DNA of 64,000 nucleotides, taken from NCBI GenBank assembly GCA_963575645.1, contig OY754467.1, positions 1,922,001 through 1,986,000 on the forward strand, in the 5' to 3' direction. Source of the stretch: Xanthostigma xanthostigma. Its lineage: Eukaryota; Arthropoda; Insecta; Raphidioptera; Raphidiidae. The notes under the pieces are model-generated. The model worked only from the letters and a program-made list of their open reading frames with translations. It ran no database searches and was not told where the DNA came from. This document shows positions 44,086 through 56,142 of this stretch, in pieces; position 1 is the stretch's first letter; each line of letters begins with the position of its first letter. The position numbers and the translations under genes were made by a program.

Positions 44086-44996
44086 AAACCTATAGTTTTT
44101 GAGATATCAGCGTAAAACTAAATGCCTTTTTTTCTTTCATCAAAAATTAATTGTAACCGATTTTATAACGATTGAATATTGGAAAAGTTATATGGTTTTA
44201 TACGTTTGTCTAAAATTGGTATCGCTAAAGAAATCGTTATAAAATCGGTTAGAATTAATTTTTTTCCAAAAATTCCAACGGCATACTAAAGTTGAATGGA
44301 TTTGCGATTTTTCTGGCTTGGTCCGACCAGCGAAACCCGTTTGTGAAAAAAATGCCGCAATTTGCAATTAAGGAAACAAAAAAAAGTGATCGTTAATTAC
44401 TCGAGAAGTAATTGACCGATGAAGCTAAAATTATTCATGCATGTTTGGGTCAACATAGACATCATTTTTGAGAATTTTCAGCCATCTATGTGCGGTCATT
44501 TTTTAGTAAAAAATAGTTAAAAAAACGTGTTTTTTTAACTTTCGGGGCTATTTGCAAGTTAACAATTGCACTTAGCGACCTCTGTCAGTGCTTATTTTTT
44601 AGTAAATTTCATAAGGAACAACTTTCTCAATGCATATGCTACACTAAAAGTCAAGAGGAACGGAGATATTAAAGGAAATAGAGAAAAAAACACTATTTTC
44701 GTCACTAATTGTTAATTATAAAATCAAGCACCCCAACAATTTGTAAGCAAACTTAGGGGGTTGAACTACACCCTAAAACGAAGCGATTCCAGCAATAATC
44801 TCGCCTGTGCCCGAAAAATACACCCAAAACTCCTCTCCGTCTAGTCTAAACGCCGGAACATCAATCTACAAGGTATAACCTGCAACAAAAATAATACATA
44901 CACTGATTTACTGAGACAACGTTGCATTTGCTTTGGCAAAATGCATGACGCGGACACGTTGACTGCTATCGTTGTTAATTTATATCCTCATGTTTA
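44086..44996. other. Unassigned stretch
   Basis: Phrases such as gagatatcagcgtaaaact look like decayed element sequence; no ends found. Confidence 0.35.
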
Positions 44997-45215
44997 ATGC
45001 AGTTCAGCGTGTATATGTATCCGGTACATCGCGTCAAGTCAACATCAACCCTCCAAAGGATGCTGAAGAAAGGATATCAGGAGATAATCGACAACAGAAC
45101 CGTTGAACTGAGGAGCTTGTCGCAGATGAGTCGCATAGAAACGCCATTACCTGAGATGTTGAGCGTCTATAACTTACAATTCAATTCATTCGACATCACT
45201 ACACGTTGCCGTTGA
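44997..45215 (+). CDS. 72-codon open frame, unrecognised
   Basis: ATG at 44997, stop at 45213-45215. Composition (Leu, Ser, Arg, Thr, few Asn/Lys runs) is more protein-like than most frames here. No motif recognised and no upstream continuation found. Probably chance; listed only because composition differs from its AT-rich neighbours. Confidence 0.12.
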   Translation: MQFSVYMYPVHRVKSTSTLQRMLKKGYQEIIDNRTVELRSLSQMSRIETPLPEMLSVYNLQFNSFDITTRCR

Positions 45216-45254
45216 TTATTAGTACTCGGAAAGTTAAATAAAATACTGATATGC

Positions 45255-45500
45255 TGATATCGCCAAAACTTTGAGAACCGTAGGTTCTCTGTCGCTTCCC
45301 TTTGTGGAGCCTACGTCTCCACCTTTGTTACAGTCTTACCTCGCGGCGCTGCGCCCCGCTCGGTTGTAAACGACACTAGTCGAGCCTTTGGCTCTCCATA
45401 TAAGAACCGTAGGTTCTCTGAGAAAGCTTCGCTTCTTTTTGTGGAGCAATAAGATAATATTGCTGAAACAGTTTGACTCCTTTGTGGAGAGGATTGTCGG
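45255..45500. repeat. Cluster of short GC hairpins
   Basis: agaaccgtaggttct occurs at 45280 and 45403; gagcctacgtctcc, gagcctttggctctcc and tttgtggag(c) are interspersed. Each is a 4-6-bp-arm palindrome around 3 nt. GC is well above neighbouring sequence. Confidence 0.7.
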
Positions 45501-45547
45501 CCCTTATGGCAATATGGTACTTGTAAAACTGATTCGCCGTCATCTTG

Positions 45548-45925
45548 ATCTATGATATTGCATCTTTCGCTTCAAATTTAGGTTAAAAATTTATTTATTA
45601 AAATTACTCACCTATAATAATGTTTTTAACTTTCTTTCAAATACGTATTTATTTTAAGTCTCACTTGGATAGTAATTAAAGATTAACTGTCATAATATTT
45701 TGAAAACAATTATTTCATTGTTTGTATAAAATTCCAAAACCTACTTACAATATTTAAGTATTTTCATACGTCAAAAAATTGATTTTTATAATGATAAAAT
45801 TTGTAAGAAAACGATTTTTTCGAGAGATGGGACCTAGCTAAAACGATTTTTTGCCCCCTAAAATTCTTTTTCAGTAAATTTCATCCAAATCGTTAGGGCC
45901 GTTTTCGAGAAAATATTTAGGGACA
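45548..45925. repeat. Dispersed repeat T, internal piece (copy 4)
   Basis: Inverted match to about 15200-15540, including acgtcaaaaaattgattt and tcgttagggccgttttcgag; both ends of the family are missing. Confidence 0.75.
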
Positions 45926-46041
45926 TAGGTACATATATAGGTAGATATAAGATTAGCTCGTTTAATAATATATATATAATATAGGGATGACTTCTGTATA
46001 CAAGTTCAACGGTTATAGTTCGAGAGCAAAGTAAAAATATC

Positions 46042-46218
46042 AAATTGCCTTTGTCACTTTCCTGCTTTAAAGTACAGTCGAGTACGCTATTGCCAAGTTG
46101 TTATTGCTATGTTAGTTTTGTTGAGTTGCGAGTTTGTAGTTTTTCAACAGACTGTACAAGCGCAAGCCCGCATTCGCATCTAACTTCAGAGCCTTTTAGA
46201 TTCGTGGCGCGTATTTTA
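46042..46218 (+). mobile_element. tataatacgcgc MITE, partial copy
   Basis: Matches the right two thirds of 17712-18022 from tgcctttgtcac to ttcgtggcgcgtatt; the left end is lost. Confidence 0.7.
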
Positions 46219-46263
46219 AATGGGCTGAAAAGATACCCCGAATATTTTTAGACGGTATAAAAT

Positions 46264-46479
46264 ATGGTTGAATATTTCGTATCTATTTTCCTCTCGGAGA
46301 CTCAACACGAGTACACAAATCTAAATGTGGCGCGTACTATACAAAGAGACGAATTGACGTTTCCCCCTGATATTCTCGCCAAACTACCTCTGTACCCTGC
46401 ACCTATTCTACCTGACTCCGTGCTGTTACAATCCATTGAGGGAGCCGTGCATGCTGCATACAAAATCCTAGACAAGTGA
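46264..46479 (+). CDS. 71-codon open frame, unrecognised
   Basis: ATG at 46264, stop at 46477-46479, directly after the partial MITE. The product (MVEYFVSIFLSETQHEY..., then FPPDILAKLPLYPAPILPDS) has proline-rich, protein-like composition, but I recognise no family. Upstream sequence is not open in frame for long. Could be a decayed exon or chance. Confidence 0.15.
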   Translation: MVEYFVSIFLSETQHEYTNLNVARTIQRDELTFPPDILAKLPLYPAPILPDSVLLQSIEGAVHAAYKILDK

Positions 46480-46591
46480 TTAACGCTGGCTGACAAATTT
46501 TTTACTTATAAAATATTGTTGCAAGTGTTTCAAACACATAAACTAAATGTGAATTGAATTATTTAGGACGTCTTGCAATGATTTCCATATA

Positions 46592-47026
46592 CACCCATCC
46601 CCCGATTTACACGGTACTTGTTTTACACGTTTTCGCTTTTACACGGTTTTCCAAATAAGTTTTTTTTTTGTTTTTATCGCACTCTACTAAATGCTACTGT
46701 GATTGAACACGTGCGCTGTGTACACATCTCACGGGGAATCCCGAGCTTATGTGCTGACTTGCTGCACACGCACACTATGTCTGTATTTCTTCGCATAAAA
46801 TTAAAGTGTTTCCGTAATATATTACATATTTTAACCTGTCAATGCATTTTATTTTTATTTCTGTGTACACCTAAAAATATTGAAAAAAATCACAACTGTT
46901 AAATAGCAAAATTATGCATTTTCTGCAAACTTTTCGATTTACACGGTTTTGACTTGAAAATTTTTTATTTTCGATTTACACGTTTTTCTTAGGAACGTAT
47001 CTACCGCGTAAATCGGGGGATAGGTG
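46592..47026. mobile_element. TA-flanked MITE with ccccgatttacacgg ends
   Basis: cacccatcccccgatttac and its near complement gtaaatcgggggataggtg form the ends, with TA on each side (46590-46591, 47027-47028). atttacacgg recurs inside at 46936 and 46974. TA duplication suggests Tc1/mariner or pogo; ends resemble pogo-like MITEs. No coding. Confidence 0.75.
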
Positions 47027-47347
47027 TACTCTGTTAGCAGTTTCTCCTCGTCCCTCGAGCCCTTAAAAAATTACCAGCTATAATCACGCATGCATTTCAA
47101 GTTCGCGTCTCGGCAATACAATCATTTCTGGAATTATATATTTTCAATTCAATACAATTAGCCGGGTGCAGAGTATAGAGCGTGAGCTGTGGACTAAATG
47201 CAACGGTATGATTTCATGTAGCGGTTAAAAACAATAATAGCAAGGCAGTTCAATCCCGCTCTATTGCCCGCTAGACTTCGTGGAAGTGAACGTTCAATAA
47301 TCCAAATAATATTTCGATAATTAAAGGTTTAGTTTAATTATTATTAA

Positions 47348-47849
47348 GGTGGCACTTCACATGGCTATTTGTGTTCGCTATTGGGTGTTTGCTGTATTTG
47401 GCAAAATATATGACGTTCAAGACAAACATGCAAATAGAGGCAAATACGACTATCCACACATGGCAGTCAAATAACAAACACACAAACATTTGGCAGCAGA
47501 ACGCAAGGTTCAAAATTCCAGGAATTTTAGCACTGTTTCATTGTCCCAATTCATTTTCAATAGTAATTGTTCCAGTTCTCGCTCACAGCACAGACACAAA
47601 AATACTGCACGTACGTACAGGTTCACGGCGCGTGCGCTTCTGAATATGGCCATTGTGTGGACGGTTTATTTGCGTATTTGACTCCTTTGATGTGCCTCGA
47701 AAAACCGACAAGAGCACGGTAACGCGTATTTGGTATTGGCCTTATTTGTCAAATAGGCAAATAAGGCCAACACTTTGTCAAATAGACTGTCTACACTTGG
47801 TAATTGTTTGCCAAATACACAAATACAAATAGCCATGTGAAGTGCCGGC
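47348..47849. mobile_element. MITE with ggcacttcacatggc ends
   Basis: ggtggcacttcacatggcta and its complement tagccatgtgaagtgccggc are inverted; interior has a perfect hairpin ttggccttatttg...caaataaggccaa (47737-47771) and a second inverted pair ctatccacaca / tgtgtggac. Possible 3-bp target duplication (TAA or TTA) unclear. Confidence 0.75.
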
Positions 47850-48284
47850 ATTACAGTTATTTGATAAATGTTCACAATGTTAAAATGACACAAGCATAAA
47901 AATTGTGGACGGCAGACGGTGCTACCGCCACGCACCCAGCGAACACATAACATAGACGGTGTAAATAACAAGCAATAGTTTATTGTGTGGTGTGGCAACG
48001 ACTATAGTGATAAACAGCTGTTTATCTGTTAATTTGATGGACAGTTGAATGTGCTATATCTACCTACCTATATGTATAGACTAGGTACAGAGCACCTACC
48101 CCACACACCTTCATAGCGCATCAGAAACTCTCCGCCAGGTGTGCTCAAACTACAAAAATGGGGTTTCGTATTCTGTTACTGAAATAAATAAATTAATGCC
48201 ATCTGTCGGCTTGCATTACCTACAGATAACATTTACCGAGGAACTAGATAACAGTAAATGAAACTTCGTATGTTACGATAGTGT
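47850..48284. other. Unassigned stretch
   Basis: Nothing recognisable. Confidence 0.4.
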
Positions 48285-49020
48285 AAGAATTCGCATGTTA
48301 AGAAATGAAAACGTAACAAAAAGTGGAACGCCTATATATTGTAGCAAGTTTTGTTATATTAACTCTCTCTCTCTCTTTTTGGTGTCAGTGAGTGAACAGG
48401 GAATATCTATTGTCCGATTCGCATGTTAAGAAACGAGTGCGTAACAAAAAGTGAAACGCCTATAGGTATAGGTATACTCTCCACTCATTGGTGTCAGTGA
48501 ATGAAAAAGGGAATATCGATTGTGCGATTCGCAAGTTAAGAAACGAGTGCGTAACAAAAAGTGGAACGCCTATATATACTCTCCACTCATTGGTGTCAAT
48601 GAAATGAAAAAGGGAATATCGATTGTCCGATTCGCAAGTTAAGAAACGAGTGCGTAACAAAAAGTGGAACGCCTATTTATACTCTCCACTCATTGGTGTC
48701 AGTGAGTGAACAAGAGAATATCGATTGTCCGATTCGCATGTTAAGAAACGAGTGCGTAACAAAAAGTGGAACGCCTATATATACTCTCCACTCATTTGTG
48801 TCAGTGAAATGAAAAAGGGAATATCGATTGTCCTATTCGCATGTTAAGAAACGAGTGCGTAACAAAAAGTGAAACGCCTATAGGTATAGGTATACTCTCC
48901 ACTCATTGGTGTCAGTGAACTGAAAAAGGGAATATCGATTGTCCGATTCGCATGTTAAGAAACGAGTGCGTAACAAAAAGTGAAACACCAATATATTCAT
49001 CACTCATTGGCGTCAGTAAG
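48285..49020. repeat. Satellite array, seven ~105-bp units
   Basis: The word gtaacaaaaagtg recurs at 48313, 48441, 48551, 48654, 48756, 48859 and 48970. Each unit also has gaatatcgattgtccgattc, ttaagaaacgagtgc and ctccactcattggtgtcagtga. The first unit is longer and carries a TC microsatellite (tctctctctctctct). Open frames across it are repeat-driven. Confidence 0.93.
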
Positions 49021-49460
49021 TGAAGGAAAAAACGGGCAAAATATTTTACAATCCCGAAAAAGTGAATATTCAAAAATAACACCAAAAAACTTCTTTTAAT
49101 CGTTTCTTGAATATCGGTATTCGTTAGCGAAAAAGTGACAGTGTTTCACAACAAGAGATTCGTGTCTTCTAATATACAAAATAATGTTGAACAGTCCTGG
49201 TATTATGTGTCTATCTATATCGTATTCCTTTATTGTTCTACTAAAAATATATCAAGCGGACATCAAAATGTTGTATAATACATTGTAGGTATCTACACTT
49301 ATATAAATAAACTGCAATATAAATTTAGAATATTTATATCCAATTCAAACATATGTTTTCTCTGAATTAAGTTAAAACGAAACATACCAAAAATAAACAT
49401 ACGTTCAACTTGAATATAACAATATTCCAGAAATACATAATATGTATAAAATAAATTTCA

Positions 49461-50036
49461 TTTTTTACACGCTTTATATTAACTTCACTTGTAAGTTTGT
49501 ATGTATGTATGTATGTCTGTTTGTAACCATCGTTTGGACTACAGCAAGTGGTTTATTACTGTAGTATAATATGACAGCACTGTAACTACAGTGTTTAGCC
49601 GTGCGGTCTAAGGCACGGGTCTTCGCTGACGTCAACTCTCGGAATCACGGGTCGTGGGTTCTAATCCCGTCCACGCCGAAAAAAAAATTGTTCTTTTTTG
49701 GCAAATTTTTGACAATAAATCGAACTAAAAAGTGGAAAATAATTATAGTTTTAAAAAAAATAAAAAACGCTTTATATCGAACTAAAAAGTAAAAAATATT
49801 TTTTTTTAAAAAGCTTAAAACAATAATGAATAAAAAATACTAGTATTATTGTGAAAAAAGCGTGGGGCGCTCGATGTACGAAAATGTGGAAGAAAGCGCC
49901 CCACGCTTTTTTCACAATAATACTAGTATTTTTTATTCATTATTGTTTTAAGCTTATTTAAAAAAAAATATTTTTTACTTTTTAGTTAGATATAAAGCGT
50001 GTTTTTTAGTTTTTTTTAAACTATATTTATTTTTTG
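49461..50036. mobile_element. tRNA-Leu fold-back, copy 2 (left arm and centre)
   Basis: Outer end ttttttacacgctttatatt, tRNA-Leu-like block (49589-49678), then the inverted unit pair around the GC hairpin gcgtgggg...ccccacgc. The right arm is cut off at about 50036, before its tRNA block. Confidence 0.82.
49589..49678 (+). pseudogene. tRNA-Leu-like block in copy 2
   Basis: gcggtctaaggc A-box region, gtgggttctaatcccgt T arm, end ccacgccg; as at 4928-5016. Confidence 0.65.
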
Positions 50037-50560
50037 TGTAAAAATTCAAAAACTGACAATTTGTATACAATTTTCAAATTGCGTTTCGTTGTTTTTGGAC
50101 TTCTTCTACTCGTAGTCAGTACGGAGAAAATTGTGATGAGCACCGTTCCTAGAGAACCTATCCTTAAAGAGGGTTCACTGTAATAAAATTACCTCTTAAA
50201 CAGTCCTAACGAAAAACAAGACAGTAAATAGTAAAGGTTTGACGGCAGGAAAGGATGGCTGATGGAACCGATGATAACCACGCAACAAACATTGTCACCG
50301 CCAAAACTAACTGTCATGCATGCAGTTATAAAGTCAATACTACCAACCCAAAAGATATTTGTCCTCTACATTTCGTGCGGAACCATGGACATATAGAGAA
50401 TAGATTGCGTAAGGTGTTTCGCTAATAAGAAGAGCAGCTTCTTCACGTCTTTTTCTAACCAGATCTGAACTAATAGCGTTCACAGAGACTTGATTCAGTA
50501 TTGTTCAAAATGAAGATTGACTCTATTCAATAAATAGAGTAACTGTGATCCATTGAAGTT
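50037..50560. other. Unassigned stretch
   Basis: Nothing recognisable. Confidence 0.4.
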
Positions 50561-50801
50561 AATGATGAGTATTTGGAAAGAATTCCGTGGCATAAGGATC
50601 GAAAATGAAGCAATACTGAGACTTTTTTAAACTTGCATTTAATGCTAACGTTTCGATACGTTTTGTATCATCTTCAGAGTGTTCAAATGCTAAATACAAA
50701 ACGTATCGAAACGTTAGTATTAAATGCAAGTTTAAAAAAGTCTTAGTATTGCTTCATTTTCGATCCTTATGCCACGGAATTCTTTCCAAATACTCATCAT
50801 T
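50561..50801 (-). repeat. Fold-back with hammerhead-like core
   Basis: Arms 50561-50654 and about 50710-50801 are inverted (atgatgagtatttggaaag / ctttccaaatactcatcat). The loop side has on the minus strand ctgaagatgatac...gtatcgaaacgtt (50650-50677). Looks like two Penelope-like terminal repeats head to head. Confidence 0.7.
50650..50677 (-). ncRNA. Hammerhead-like core with perfect stem II
   Basis: CTGAAGA-t-gatac-aaaac-gtatc-GAAAC. The stem is a different sequence from that at 21483 yet pairs perfectly. No convincing stem III can be drawn. Confidence 0.35.
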
Positions 50802-51084
50802 GTTCAAAATATGAGGCATTGTATGCAGGTGGCTCTCTCAACTAGAGCTAAATTCTTTCGATAATAATATTACTGCATGATCGTATGCCTATAGACAATC
50901 GAATGAATTACTCGAGATTATAACGCGTTGGACAGTATATTATTTACGTCTTTTACTTGCGTCTATTCTATGAGGCGCTGTATTCAGGTGACTTATCAAG
51001 ACTGGCAATCGAACCAGACAGCAAATTCATTCGAGAGTTGAAACGATTCATTCATGCATAGTACCAACAAATCTATTCTTATCA
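50802..51084. other. Short unassigned gap
   Basis: Nothing recognisable. Confidence 0.4.
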
Positions 51085-51392
51085 TATAATACGCGCCACG
51101 AATCTAAAAGGCTCGAAAGTTAGATGCGAATGCGGGCTTGAGCTTGTCTGTTGAAAAACTACAAACTCGCAACTCAACAAAACTAAATTAGCAATAACAA
51201 CTTGACAATAGCGTACTCGACTGTACTTTAAAGCAGAAAAGCGACAAGTGACAAAGGCAACGAGCGATCACGGCCAATCACCGACGAGCGCACGTTCCGT
51301 GCAGGTAGCTGGGAGGTGGTGGGAGTATCAACGGCTCTCAACGCTGTTTGTGACTAACTTCCGAACCTTTTAGAAGTGTGGCGCGTATTATA
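51085..51392. mobile_element. MITE with tataatacgcgc ends, full copy
   Basis: tataatacgcgccacgaatc and gtggcgcgtattata ends, ~39-bp inverted repeats with few mismatches; closely matches 17712-18022 inverted. Confidence 0.8.
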
Positions 51393-51456
51393 CACCATTA
51401 AGCATTCGATTATACAAATTATGCAAGCAGGTTCAGATTCGGACCAATAGCGTTTA

Positions 51457-52006
51457 TCATATATATTAATAGGTACCCTAAGGTTAAAGATGTTTGCCTT
51501 CCTTTTTAGAAAAAACCACACAATTTCTCCACATAAATTATACATATATCATTTTACAGATAATTACTTGCTCTACTGACATCGACAACTAAAAAATTTA
51601 TTATTGCTTTTGTTTTTATAAATTAATTAAAATACAGCAACGCTGAACAACGTCTGTCATCTGACCTTCATATTGTAATACAACAGACACAATACTGCAT
51701 ACTGCCATCTAACGGCTTTAATTTTAAGCGAGCAACGCTGAACAACGTCACAGCAATGCTGCATGATGCCATCTGGCTTAGCTCAACGCTTTTGCTACTT
51801 GCGCCTCTATATGACAATTTTAGTAAAATATTTCTTCGATCTGTCATCTGAGCTTCATATTGTAATACAACAAAAAGAAGAACGTTATAAGCAGTGTGCA
51901 AAATTAGAAACGAATTGAATACCTGCAATCATATTTAAAAAATATTTTTTTAAAGTGATAATTATTATACTTATTTAGTGCGAATAATTCGCACGGGTCA
52001 CACTAG
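51457..52006 (+). mobile_element. Non-autonomous Helitron, family 2, copy 3
   Basis: Starts TCATATATATTAATA, ends hairpin, gggtcacaCTAG|T. Slightly shorter than the other copies through internal deletions. Best-preserved termini of the family. Confidence 0.9.
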
Positions 52007-52355
52007 TATATATTAAAGTTGCACATTTTTAAGACAAGAGCCGTCCATGTTCTACGTCTGTTTTGCAAAACGTACAGAACCATAAAGTTGATAGTAGAAT
52101 GTGGGACAGACAAGGATGGCCGATGACAACAACGACGAGTGAGACGATAATATTGGCGTTGATGACGAGATCATTCCACGCAACGCATCGTTACCACTGT
52201 ACTAACTGACATGCATGCAGTTTGCAAATGTTCAATGTTGCCAATCGATAACTGATGTTTCTCTTTATGTGTGCACAAAACATTCAGTAAACGAGGTAGT
52301 ATTTACAGGGCCGGATAACAGAATATTTCTGCTGTCCTTCCATTATTGGGCTAAG

Positions 52356-53755
52356 AGCTGGCTACGGAGAAAATGGATGACTCGGTGCACAGCTGAAAAT
52401 TTGCAGAATCATAGGAGATAGTACAAGTAAGTAGGGAAAAAATTGCCAGAAGGCTAGGCGGAAGATAAAGAGCCGCCAGAAGGCGCTAATGTTGCGAAAA
52501 ATCAGTGCACTTCTGGCAATTTCTATACTTATTCTGTCATTCAAAACTAGATTATATATTATATATATTATACATTATATAGTTATAAGGGCATACTGAA
52601 AATTCAAACATGATATAATAATTACATTCGACAAATATTTAAAATTATTAATGACATTTTGATAGAAATAAAATTAATCGTCATATATTTTCATTAATAA
52701 AATTACGTTGTTATAACAACGTAATTAATGAAAATATATGACGATTAATTTTATTTCTATCAAAATGTCATTAATAATTTTAAATATTTGTCGAATATAA
52801 TTATTATATCATGTTTGAATTTTCAGTATGTCCTTATAACTATATAATGTATAATATATCTAATATATAAAATTCTCGTGTCACAGTTTTCGAAGTCATA
52901 CTCCTCCGAAACGGCTTGACGGATTTTGATGAAATTTTTTGTGCTTATCCGGTATCTATGAGAATCGGCCAACATCTATTTTTCATCCCCCTAAATGTTA
53001 GGGGTAGTCCACCCTTAAATTTTTTTTCTTCCTTTGATTATAATTATTATTAAAGACACGATTTTTTTTTTAAATTCGTATCCATGGTTTTAAAATATAA
53101 ACAGCCTTATGTATGATTTGAAAAAATTCTGTCAAAAATTAAAAAAACATTGATTTATATACTTTTAACATTTTTCATCATTAAATAATTTTCAAGTGAT
53201 TTTATAACCTCAAAAGTACTCAACACGTGACACGAGCTTCCAATAACAACGGATTTTGTGTTGTAAGTATACTTTTTTTTATTCATATCGAAAATGTTGT
53301 TGATCTTATAAAAATTGGTCGATAATTTATTTATTGAAGAGTACTAATCAGACGTTAATCAAATATTCAAATATCCCCATTCGTTCTTTTGCACCGGGCA
53401 CGACGGCGCAGCCGGAGTGTTCGACATACACACATATACGTCCATGTATATTTTAAAATAAATAAAATAGATAGATAGATGTTCCAATTATATAGATATA
53501 TATATATATAATACTGTTAGGCGGTACGAAGTTCGCCGGGTCCGCTAGTATAATATATAATCTAGTTTTGAATTACAGAATAAGTATAGAAATTGCCAGA
53601 AGTGCACTGATTTTTCGCAACATTAGCGCCTTCTGGCGGCTCTTTATCTTCCGCCTAGCCTTCTGGCAATTTTTCCCTACTTACTTGTACTATCTCCTAT
53701 TATTCTGCAAATTTTCAGCTCTGCACCGAGTCACCCATTTTCTCCGTAGCCAGCT
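52356..53755. repeat. Giant fold-back copy 2, split by a Helitron
   Basis: agctggctacggagaaaatgg and its complement are the ends; axis at acgttgtta/taacaacgt near 52714-52731. About 710 bp without the Helitron at 52859-53548. Same family as 6272-6957; the terminal agctggctac is present at both ends here. Confidence 0.88.
52859..53548 (+). mobile_element. Helitron, family 3
   Basis: TCTAATATATAAAATTCTCG start, the phrase ctcctccgaaacggcttgac, and end ggcggtacgaagttcgcc hairpin then gggtccgCTAG. Inserted cleanly between A and T of the fold-back with no duplication (flanks rejoin as ataatata/tataat). Contains a Penelope-like terminal scrap (53301-53378), followed by part of a family-1 Helitron end (ccccattcgttcttttgcacc). 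Many known insect Helitrons share these ends. Confidence 0.92.
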
Positions 53756-53929
53756 TTCCGACTATTAGACCCGTTTAATCTTACCACTTGATCAGTAGCG
53801 TGTAACTATGCCACGGGCCCCTGCCCGAGAAACCATTAAAACAGGAAGAATCTAACATTTATTACAAAATTTGGTAACTACCACTATAAGCGGTGGTCTA
53901 ACGTATTAATAGTTACACGAAATTTAAGA

Positions 53930-54276
53930 ATACTAATAAATAAAGCTGAAGAGTTTGTTTGTTTGTTTGATCGCGTTAATCTCAGGAACTACTGGCTCTA
54001 ATTGAAATTTTTTTTTTGTTGGATAGCCCATTTATCGAGGAAGGCTATAGACTATATAATATCACGCTACGACCAATAGGAGCGGAGCATCAATGAAAAA
54101 TGTTGCAAAATGTAACTCAAAATGTGTCCGTCCGACAAAAACTTTTAAACGGTAACTCCGATCATCATGAAATTTGGACACAACATTCATCTCGGTAAAC
54201 TAATATGAATGTGCGTACTCATGTTCCTCCCCCGTTTGTTCTTTTGCATCCGGGTGAAACCGGGTGGGACAGCTAG
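53930..54276 (+). mobile_element. Helitron, family 1, short copy K
   Basis: 5' end degraded (aatactaataaataaagc); hairpin and gacagCTAG end intact. Confidence 0.87.
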
Positions 54277-55167
54277 TGAGCCATAAATAACTAGCATTGT
54301 TTTTGCCAATTTTTTGTATACCTCTATAAATGAGAAAAGCCACTCCTGTACCTCTATAAGCTAGTAACTCTCCATAAGTGAAAAAGAGATCGCGATGACT
54401 TGAAGTCTTGCTTATCCTATAGATTCGACTACATACAGTTGTAATGCCGGTCCTGTAAGCCACAAAACAAATGAAAGGGCTCATCCCAGTTATTAGGCGT
54501 CGTTATGCAGCCGAGCTCGTTATGGAGGGCCAGCACTGTATAACGATTTGTACAGCGTTGGTAGTTCTGAATCTACTAAAGGCTTTTCGCATTAGTAAGG
54601 CCTACTACTCATCATTATAAATTACTCAAAATATGCACAGTAATTAGTTGACAAACAAAATTAAAACTTATCATTACCCAATTACTTTCATTCTATACTG
54701 AGCATAGAAATAAAATCGCAATCGAACTATTAGGGTGCAAACATATACTTCTGTATTTTTTTACGCCGTAAGCACTGGCGTATCCAGGAGGGCAAAAACA
54801 AGCACGGGGAACCCGGCTTTATGAATTTATAATTTGCCCCCTCCTGGGCCAAAAGCTGGGTACGCTCATGTTAACGTCATAGAAAAAGACAAAGTTTTTG
54901 AAACAGAGATACTTGATTCAGATTGAATGCAAGTACATCAACCAATCCTATCATCGGAGAAATCAGGGAATTACATCGAAAAAAGAGACGCAGATATATT
55001 TTCGATACGCGTTGTTGCGTTCACTCACCTCACATTGAGTAGATAGGCAATGATTCATATAGTTAATTAATAGATAATATATTATGTCATATCATATTCG
55101 TTGAAGAACGTATCTTGTTCATACGCCATTACAATGTTATCTGGGTTTAGTATTAATAATAATTAAT
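54277..55167. other. Unassigned stretch
   Basis: Possible tiny MITE at about 54772-54875 (cactggcgtatccaggaggg / ccctcctgggcc...gtacgctca), ends imperfect. Otherwise nothing. Confidence 0.35.
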
Positions 55168-55567
55168 AATAATGCGTTAAATGTCAGTTTCTCGACTTTA
55201 TGTCACAACAGACGCCATTCGCACCATTACTATTTTCCATCTATCACACTTCCCGTTATTGTCTTCATTTAGAATTTCAACTTGCAATAGCAATGGGCGA
55301 ATGAAGGATGTTTTAAGGACATAACGATAATTTTGATCATAGGAGTTTGACAGGTAATCGGCCATGGCCTTGAATAAGGAACCATCTCGATATTTATCTG
55401 GAATTATTGAGTGAAACCATGGAAACTCTACGGCTGATACAGGAATTACCGTTTCTTGGCGAGAAGCAGCAGGAAAAACTCCTGGTCACATCCGCCTCCG
55501 TCGGGATTCGAACCCGGTACCTCCCGAATGCGAATCTAATGCTCTCACCACTACGCTACACCGCTTG
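55168..55567 (-). mobile_element. tRNA-derived SINE, copy 3
   Basis: The longest uninterrupted copy. Head at the right: agtggtgagagcatta A-box region and gggttcgaatccc B box (complement at about 55503-55517); tail at the left of ATT/AAT repeats. No clean target duplication found. Confidence 0.88.
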
Positions 55568-55576
55568 GTTAAAATA

Positions 55577-56142
55577 AGTGTTAAAAATAGAGTTTAAAAA
55601 AAACTAAAAAACGCGCTTTATATCGAACTAAAATAAAAAATAATTTTTTTTTAAATAAGCTTAAAAAGCGTGGGGCGCTTTGTCCCACATTTTCGTACAT
55701 CGAGCGCCCCACGCTATTTAAGCTTATTTAAAAAAAAATATTTTTTACTTTTTAGTTCGATATAAAGCGTGTTTTTTAGTTTTTTTTAAACTCTATTTAT
55801 TTTTCACTTTCTAGTTTGATATAAAGCGTGTTTTTTAGTTTTTTTTAAACTATATTTATTTTCCACATTTTAGTTCGATTTATTGTCAAAAATTTGCCGA
55901 AAAAAAAAACAATTTTTTTTCGGCGTGGACGGGATTAGAACCCACGACCCGTGATTCCGAGAGTTGACGTCAGCGAAGACCCGTGCCTTAGACCGCACGG
56001 CTAACCACTGTAGTTACAGTGCTGGCATATTATACTACAGTAATAAACCACTTGCTGTAGTCCAAACGAAGGTTACAAACAAACAAACATACATACATAC
56101 ATACAAACTTACAAGTGAAGAATAATATAAAGCGTGTAAAAA
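55577..56142. mobile_element. tRNA-Leu fold-back, copy 3 (centre and right arm)
   Basis: GC hairpin gcgtgggg...ccccacgc at the left, two minisatellite units, tRNA-Leu-like block 55921-56009 (minus) and outer end ataaagcgtgtaaaaa. The left arm is cut off just inside its unit. Lies immediately after the SINE. Confidence 0.82.
55921..56009 (-). pseudogene. tRNA-Leu-like block in copy 3
   Basis: Same as at 5531-5618 and almost identical to it. Confidence 0.65.

Noticed and set aside
48285..49020. CRISPR array
   Set aside because: Repeats of about 105 bp with no unique spacers, in a eukaryotic context; it is a satellite.
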